From an uncultured Francisella sp. (GTDB lineage: Bacteria; Pseudomonadota; Gammaproteobacteria; Burkholderiales; Neisseriaceae): a stretch of DNA of 64,000 nucleotides. The DNA lies in NCBI GenBank assembly GCA_943913135.1, contig CALTVE010000003.1:1-64000 (forward strand), in the 5' to 3' direction. Both the position numbers and the translations under genes were made by a program. Shown piece after piece: positions 60,261 to 64,000 of the stretch (position 1 is the stretch's first letter; every line of letters starts with the position of its first letter). The notes beneath the pieces were generated by a model. It made no database searches, was not told the origin of the DNA, and saw nothing but the letters and a program-made list of their open reading frames with translations.

Positions 60261-61631
60261 CTACCCAAAAATACGTATGAAATCGTTGTAAAGAGCTACC
60301 ACCATTAAGCACACCATCAAGACAAAACCCAGCTGTGCTACTTTTTCCTGCACTTCTATGCGCAGTGGTTTTTTTCTCATCCATTCGATGAGTGCCATAC
60401 ATGCGCCTCCCCCGTCTAACATCGGGATCGGCAAAAGATTTAGAACGCCAATGCTGATGCTGACTATTGCCAAGAAAGCAAGGTAAGTGCTGCCCCCTAA
60501 AGAAGCTGCTTCGCCTGCATACCCTGCCATCGTGACGGGGCCATTTAGGTTCAGTAGAGAGTTTTCTCCTACTACCATACCGCCTAGGAAACGAAAAGTT
60601 GCCCAAGCAAAATGGACTGTCTTGTTAAAAGAAATCCTTATGGACTCCACGAGTTTTGGATGATAAAGGGAGCGGGTACTTTTTGCAAGGCTTTCATCGA
60701 TTTTATTTCGAATTCCTATCTGAAATTTATCCGTCTTGGGGTTTTTTTCCGCCTTAAGCCAAGTCTCATAACGCTTGCCCTTTCGCTCATATTGCAAAAG
60801 TGCCGCCTTCCCTTTTGAAGCCGTAAGCACGTCCATTAAGTCCTGATGTTGACGCAATTTTTTGCCATCTAATGCTATAAGCCGATCGTTGGATTGTAAC
60901 CCCGCTTTACTGGCTGGAGAGTCGGGGACCACTTTTTCTATCTCTAACAGTGCTCGATCGGGAGAGAGACCAAAACTTTCTTTACCCAGCAAAATATTTT
61001 TAATACTTTTTTGATACTTTCGTGCATCGATCGTTCGTTCTTGTAAACGGCCTTCTTTATCCACCACCGAAAAATGAAGGGGTATTCTTTCCAGGTTTTC
61101 TAAGGTTAAACTCAAGGCGCCCGCAAAATCTTCTATCTTGTGTCCATTTATTTTTACAATGGTATCCCCTTCTTTAAAACCTGCTTTTTGCGCTAAAGAT
61201 TGATTGAACACGGCATGAACTTCCGGCTTAATTAAGGGAATTCCTTCAAAATAAAAAATACCTATAAATAAAATAAAGCTCAAAACAAAATTCATTACCG
61301 GGCCTGCAGCATAAATTAATATTTTCTTCCACGGTTTTTGATGATCAAAGGCGTAAACTTCTTCTCCAGGTTTTAATGGATCTTCTCGCCCATCGAGCAT
61401 ACGCACATACCCCCCTATCGGCCAAAGGCTAATCCGCCACTCGGTCCCTCCTTTTTTTATCTCCCATAATTTACGGCCCAAGCCTATCGAAAATCTTTGC
61501 ACCTTAACCTTAAAAACACGTGCCATCAGATAATGACCAAATTCATGCACACTGACGATCACTAGAATCAATAATAGAAAATAAAAGACCTGTTTCATTA
61601 GCGGAACAAGCACTGTCGTTAGCATTTCCAT
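60261..61631 (-). CDS. rseP: Site-2 protease RseP
   Basis: 456 residues, inner membrane zinc metalloprotease of the sigmaE (RseA) cascade. HEFGH at 29-33 is the zinc motif in TM1. Two PDZ domains (about 120-210 and 210-300) precede the third zinc ligand region LNLLPIPMLDGG. C-terminal TM segments end at FIRIFG. It overlaps dxr by 13 nt. Confidence 0.95.
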   Translation of the reverse strand: MEMLTTVLVPLMKQVFYFLLLILVIVSVHEFGHYLMARVFKVKVQRFSIGLGRKLWEIKKGGTEWRISLWPIGGYVRMLDGREDPLKPGEEVYAFDHQKPWKKILIYAAGPVMNFVLSFILFIGIFYFEGIPLIKPEVHAVFNQSLAQKAGFKEGDTIVKINGHKIEDFAGALSLTLENLERIPLHFSVVDKEGRLQERTIDARKYQKSIKNILLGKESFGLSPDRALLEIEKVVPDSPASKAGLQSNDRLIALDGKKLRQHQDLMDVLTASKGKAALLQYERKGKRYETWLKAEKNPKTDKFQIGIRNKIDESLAKSTRSLYHPKLVESIRISFNKTVHFAWATFRFLGGMVVGENSLLNLNGPVTMAGYAGEAASLGGSTYLAFLAIVSISIGVLNLLPIPMLDGGGACMALIEWMRKKPLRIEVQEKVAQLGFVLMVCLMVVALYNDFIRIFG

Positions 61632-62788
61632 CCTGCTGCTACCTCAAGCGTTTTTTCTCTCACTTGCTGATCTTTCGCCAACACAGAAGCCAAAGAGGTG
61701 TGCGTCTCTGTAGAGACCTTATCTAACACTTCCTTTACCAGTGGGACAATTGCAGTAAATTTTATTTTATTTTGCAGAAATAAGTCTACTGCCACTTCAT
61801 TGGCTGCATTTAAGATAGCGCCCGCATCCTGCTTTTCTGTCAGTACCTCATAAGCCAAGCTTAAAGCAGGAAATCGTTCCTGTTCTACTGGTAAAAAATG
61901 CAGCGTCAATAGAGTCTCTAAGGTTAAAGGTGGGGTACCACTGATCATCCGCTCCGGATAAGAAAGGGAATAAGCAATGGGTACCCGCATGTCGGCTATT
62001 CCCATCTGAGCCAATAGGGAACCATCTTTTAAGCGAACCAAGCTGTGCACAATACTTTCAGAATGAACAATCACCTTAATCTTTTCTTTAGGCAAGGTGA
62101 AAAGAAAATGCGCTTCTATAACTTCCAGCGCCTTATTCATCATTGTCGCTGAATCAATAGAAATTTTCTTCCCCATTTTCCAATTCGGATGAGAAAGTGC
62201 TTGTGTGACCGACACCTTTTCTAACTCTGAGAGGGGAGTATGTAAAAAAGGTCCACCGGAAGCAGTTAAAATAATTTCATCGACATCCTCTATCTTTTCC
62301 GGGAGCACTTGAAAAATTGCATTGTGTTCACTATCGATAGGATAAACTCTAGCCCCCGTTTTTTTAACCACCTGAAAAAAAAGCTCTCCTGCAACCACCA
62401 GCGTTTCTTTATTGGCCAACAAGATTTTCTTACCGGCATGAGCAGCGGCAAATGCCCCTTCTGCTCCCGCGCTTCCAACCACTGCACACACAACCGTATC
62501 CACTGCAGGATCTGAAGCAACGGTGACTAAGCCTTTCTTACCATAGAGCACTTCGCTGCTGCTGCCTACTTCTTTCAGCCTTTTTTGTAAAAAATAAGCA
62601 TCTTCTTTTTCACCCACCACTAAAAATTGGGGCTTAAACTGCAAAGCGCGTTCAAACAGTTTATGGATATTGCGGTGAGCACTTAAAGCATGTACTGCAA
62701 AACGCTCTGGATGCAAAGCCAACAGCGCTAAAGTGCTATCCCCTATGCTGCCGGTAGCCCCAAGCACGCAGAGCTTTTCACGGCTCAT
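61619..62788 (-). CDS. dxr: 1-deoxy-D-xylulose 5-phosphate reductoisomerase
   Basis: 389 residues from MSREKLCVLGATGSIGDS; GGAGG 8 nt upstream sits at the end of cdsA and excludes a start five codons earlier. NADPH loop GATGSIG, metal and substrate motifs PIDSEHNAIFQ and HPNWKMGKKISIDSATMMNKALEVIEA. First committed step of the MEP pathway, supplying isoprenoids to UppS in the same operon. Confidence 0.97.
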   Translation of the reverse strand: MSREKLCVLGATGSIGDSTLALLALHPERFAVHALSAHRNIHKLFERALQFKPQFLVVGEKEDAYFLQKRLKEVGSSSEVLYGKKGLVTVASDPAVDTVVCAVVGSAGAEGAFAAAHAGKKILLANKETLVVAGELFFQVVKKTGARVYPIDSEHNAIFQVLPEKIEDVDEIILTASGGPFLHTPLSELEKVSVTQALSHPNWKMGKKISIDSATMMNKALEVIEAHFLFTLPKEKIKVIVHSESIVHSLVRLKDGSLLAQMGIADMRVPIAYSLSYPERMISGTPPLTLETLLTLHFLPVEQERFPALSLAYEVLTEKQDAGAILNAANEVAVDLFLQNKIKFTAIVPLVKEVLDKVSTETHTSLASVLAKDQQVREKTLEVAAGWKC

Positions 62789-62789
62789 T

Positions 62790-63668
62790 TTATGTCCCTC
62801 CAATTAATCCCAGTACCGCATGATAGAGTGGATATAAAGTTAACACCGCTACCTGTGCGTCCATACGGTCATAAAAACCACCGTGTCCAGGCAGTAAGCC
62901 GCCACTGTCTTTGACTCCGGCAGTACGCTTTAAGTAACTTTCTAATAAATCGCCGATCACACTTAATAAGCTTAAAGGGATAGACAACAAAATAAAGAGA
63001 AAAAAATTGATCCCGTTGCCCGGTAGCAAAAATTTCTTGTGAAAAAAGAAAAAATAAAGCGCACTGAACACCAAAACGGCGATCACCCCGCCGATCACTC
63101 CTTCTATACTTTTTCCTGGACTAAGCGAGACAGCTAACTTATGCCGGCCAAAGGTTTTGCCAATAAAATAAGCTGCACTATCCGCTACCCACACCAAGAT
63201 GATTAAATAGAAAATAGTAAAATCAATTTCTTTTAAACTTGCCCAACCTAAAGTGGTTTTATGAGCAAAAAGTGCTGCTACAGCAGCACCAAAAGTGAAC
63301 AACATTAACCACCCTAAAATTGCTCCCCTTAAACCACTAAAAACCGGCAAACGGTTTTTTAAAATATAGGGCACAAATACCGCCCAATAGCCTAGTAAAA
63401 CAAAACCAAATTCCCAGCCAAAAGCATTTTTCGACCATACAGCAGTAAAAAAATTCAAATGCAACAAAGCCACCGACAAAATAATCGCTACACTTACTAC
63501 ATAAAGCCCTAAAGTCGTTCTTCTAAAACCGATTAATTGACCATATTCATAGGCAATAACGGTAGTTAAGAAAATGCTCACAACCGTCCATACGCCAGAG
63601 GTACTTAGGATTGCCAGAGCCACAATAACCATCAAAAGCACGATTGCTGTTATAACCCGCTTTAACAC
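62790..63668 (-). CDS. cdsA: Phosphatidate cytidylyltransferase
   Basis: 292 residues from a GTG (LKRVITAIVLL), chosen because GGGGG lies 6 nt upstream; an ATG 15 codons earlier would be inside uppS. About eight membrane helices and the C-terminal CDP-diglyceride signature SYLKRTAGVKDSGGLLPGHG followed by GFYDRMD. Makes CDP-diacylglycerol for all phospholipids. Confidence 0.95.
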   Translation of the reverse strand: MLKRVITAIVLLMVIVALAILSTSGVWTVVSIFLTTVIAYEYGQLIGFRRTTLGLYVVSVAIILSVALLHLNFFTAVWSKNAFGWEFGFVLLGYWAVFVPYILKNRLPVFSGLRGAILGWLMLFTFGAAVAALFAHKTTLGWASLKEIDFTIFYLIILVWVADSAAYFIGKTFGRHKLAVSLSPGKSIEGVIGGVIAVLVFSALYFFFFHKKFLLPGNGINFFLFILLSIPLSLLSVIGDLLESYLKRTAGVKDSGGLLPGHGGFYDRMDAQVAVLTLYPLYHAVLGLIGGT

Positions 63669-63678
63669 ACAGGCCCCC

Positions 63679-64000
63679 TTAATCCACCTCCAGTTGTTCT
63701 GAAATTCGGCCAAAACGTCTCTCTCGACCTTGATAATCTTCGACCGCTGCTTTTAAATCTTCCTCAGCAAAATCTGGCCATAGAGTATCGCTAAAATAAA
63801 TTTCCGTATAGGCAATTTGCCATAAAAGGAAATTACTGAGCCTTTGTTCCCCCCCTGTACGGATAAAAAGCTGAGGATTTGGCAAATCCGCTAATGAGAG
63901 GTGTCGACTAATGGTTTCTTCACTGACTTCCTCTCCTGTTTTTTTCAGGCATTCAAGTGCTTGGGTAATATCCCAGCGGCCACCATAATCCGCTGCAACA
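63679..64000 (-). CDS. uppS: Undecaprenyl diphosphate synthase, C-terminal part (cut by window end)
   Basis: 107 codons are visible. They include AADYGGRWDI and the PPi-binding/active-site block LFIRTGGEQRLSNFLLWQ followed by IAYTEIYF, ending GRISEQLEVD. It makes the C55 lipid carrier for peptidoglycan and O-antigen from IPP. The N-terminus with the catalytic Asp and P-loop is outside the window. Gap to cdsA is 10 nt. Confidence 0.95.
   Translation of the reverse strand, partial: VAADYGGRWDITQALECLKKTGEEVSEETISRHLSLADLPNPQLFIRTGGEQRLSNFLLWQIAYTEIYFSDTLWPDFAEEDLKAAVEDYQGRERRFGRISEQLEVD

Overview
The window is chromosomal DNA from a gammaproteobacterium. It carries a complete lipid A/BamA/isoprenoid gene block, TsaE/MiaB, EmrAB, XerD, RsmA and beta/gamma-type RNA polymerase and ribosomal proteins. 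The moderately AT-rich composition, compact gene spacing, a few decayed fragments and the lineage-shuffled order suggest a host-associated or slow-growing lineage (Legionellales-like is possible). That placement is inference; the sequence alone does not name the genus.

Layout. Positions 1-330: the 3' end of a thiolase gene followed by a decayed tandem copy of its own tail, ending in a terminator shared with nusB. Positions 329-2540: ribH-nusB on the minus strand and, divergently, dnaJ under a sigma32-type heat-shock promoter. Positions 2543-7441: a minus-strand operon miaB-tsaE-amidase-DUF455-MaoC hydratase. Positions 7470-40127: one uninterrupted minus-strand run of translation and transcription genes. 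In transcription order it reads tRNA-Tyr, tRNA-Gly, tRNA-Thr, tuf2, tRNA-Trp, secE, nusG, rplK, rplA, rplJ, rplL, rpoB, rpoC, rpsL, rpsG, fusA, tuf1, rpsJ, the S10 genes, the spc genes (with infA where rpmJ is usual), the alpha genes and rplQ. Internal promoters, terminators and structured leaders divide it into about seven transcription units.

Positions 40141-44129: a ferredoxin, a DUF218 envelope protein and the EmrAB efflux pair. Positions 44130-49439: rsmA-xerD, a dead scpA fragment, tcdA, a universal stress protein, a type I asparaginase and an orphan LytTR response regulator. Positions 49441-52003: obgE and cysS. Positions 52004-64000 (minus strand): uppS (cut by the window end)-cdsA-dxr-rseP-bamA, a terminator, then lpxD-fabZ-lpxA-dnaE. 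This is the usual envelope cluster but without skp, lpxB and rnhB.

The gene content is mostly housekeeping, and I see no mobile element, CRISPR array, prophage or obvious new defence system. The observations most worth checking are: the Lys-to-Pro change at the streptomycin position of ribosomal protein S12; the separation of rpsJ from the other S10 genes by a terminator and a hairpin-rich leader; infA replacing rpmJ; the scpA remnant; the 219-bp thiolase tail duplication; the paired hairpins between rplL and rpoB; and the lysine-rich tail on L17.
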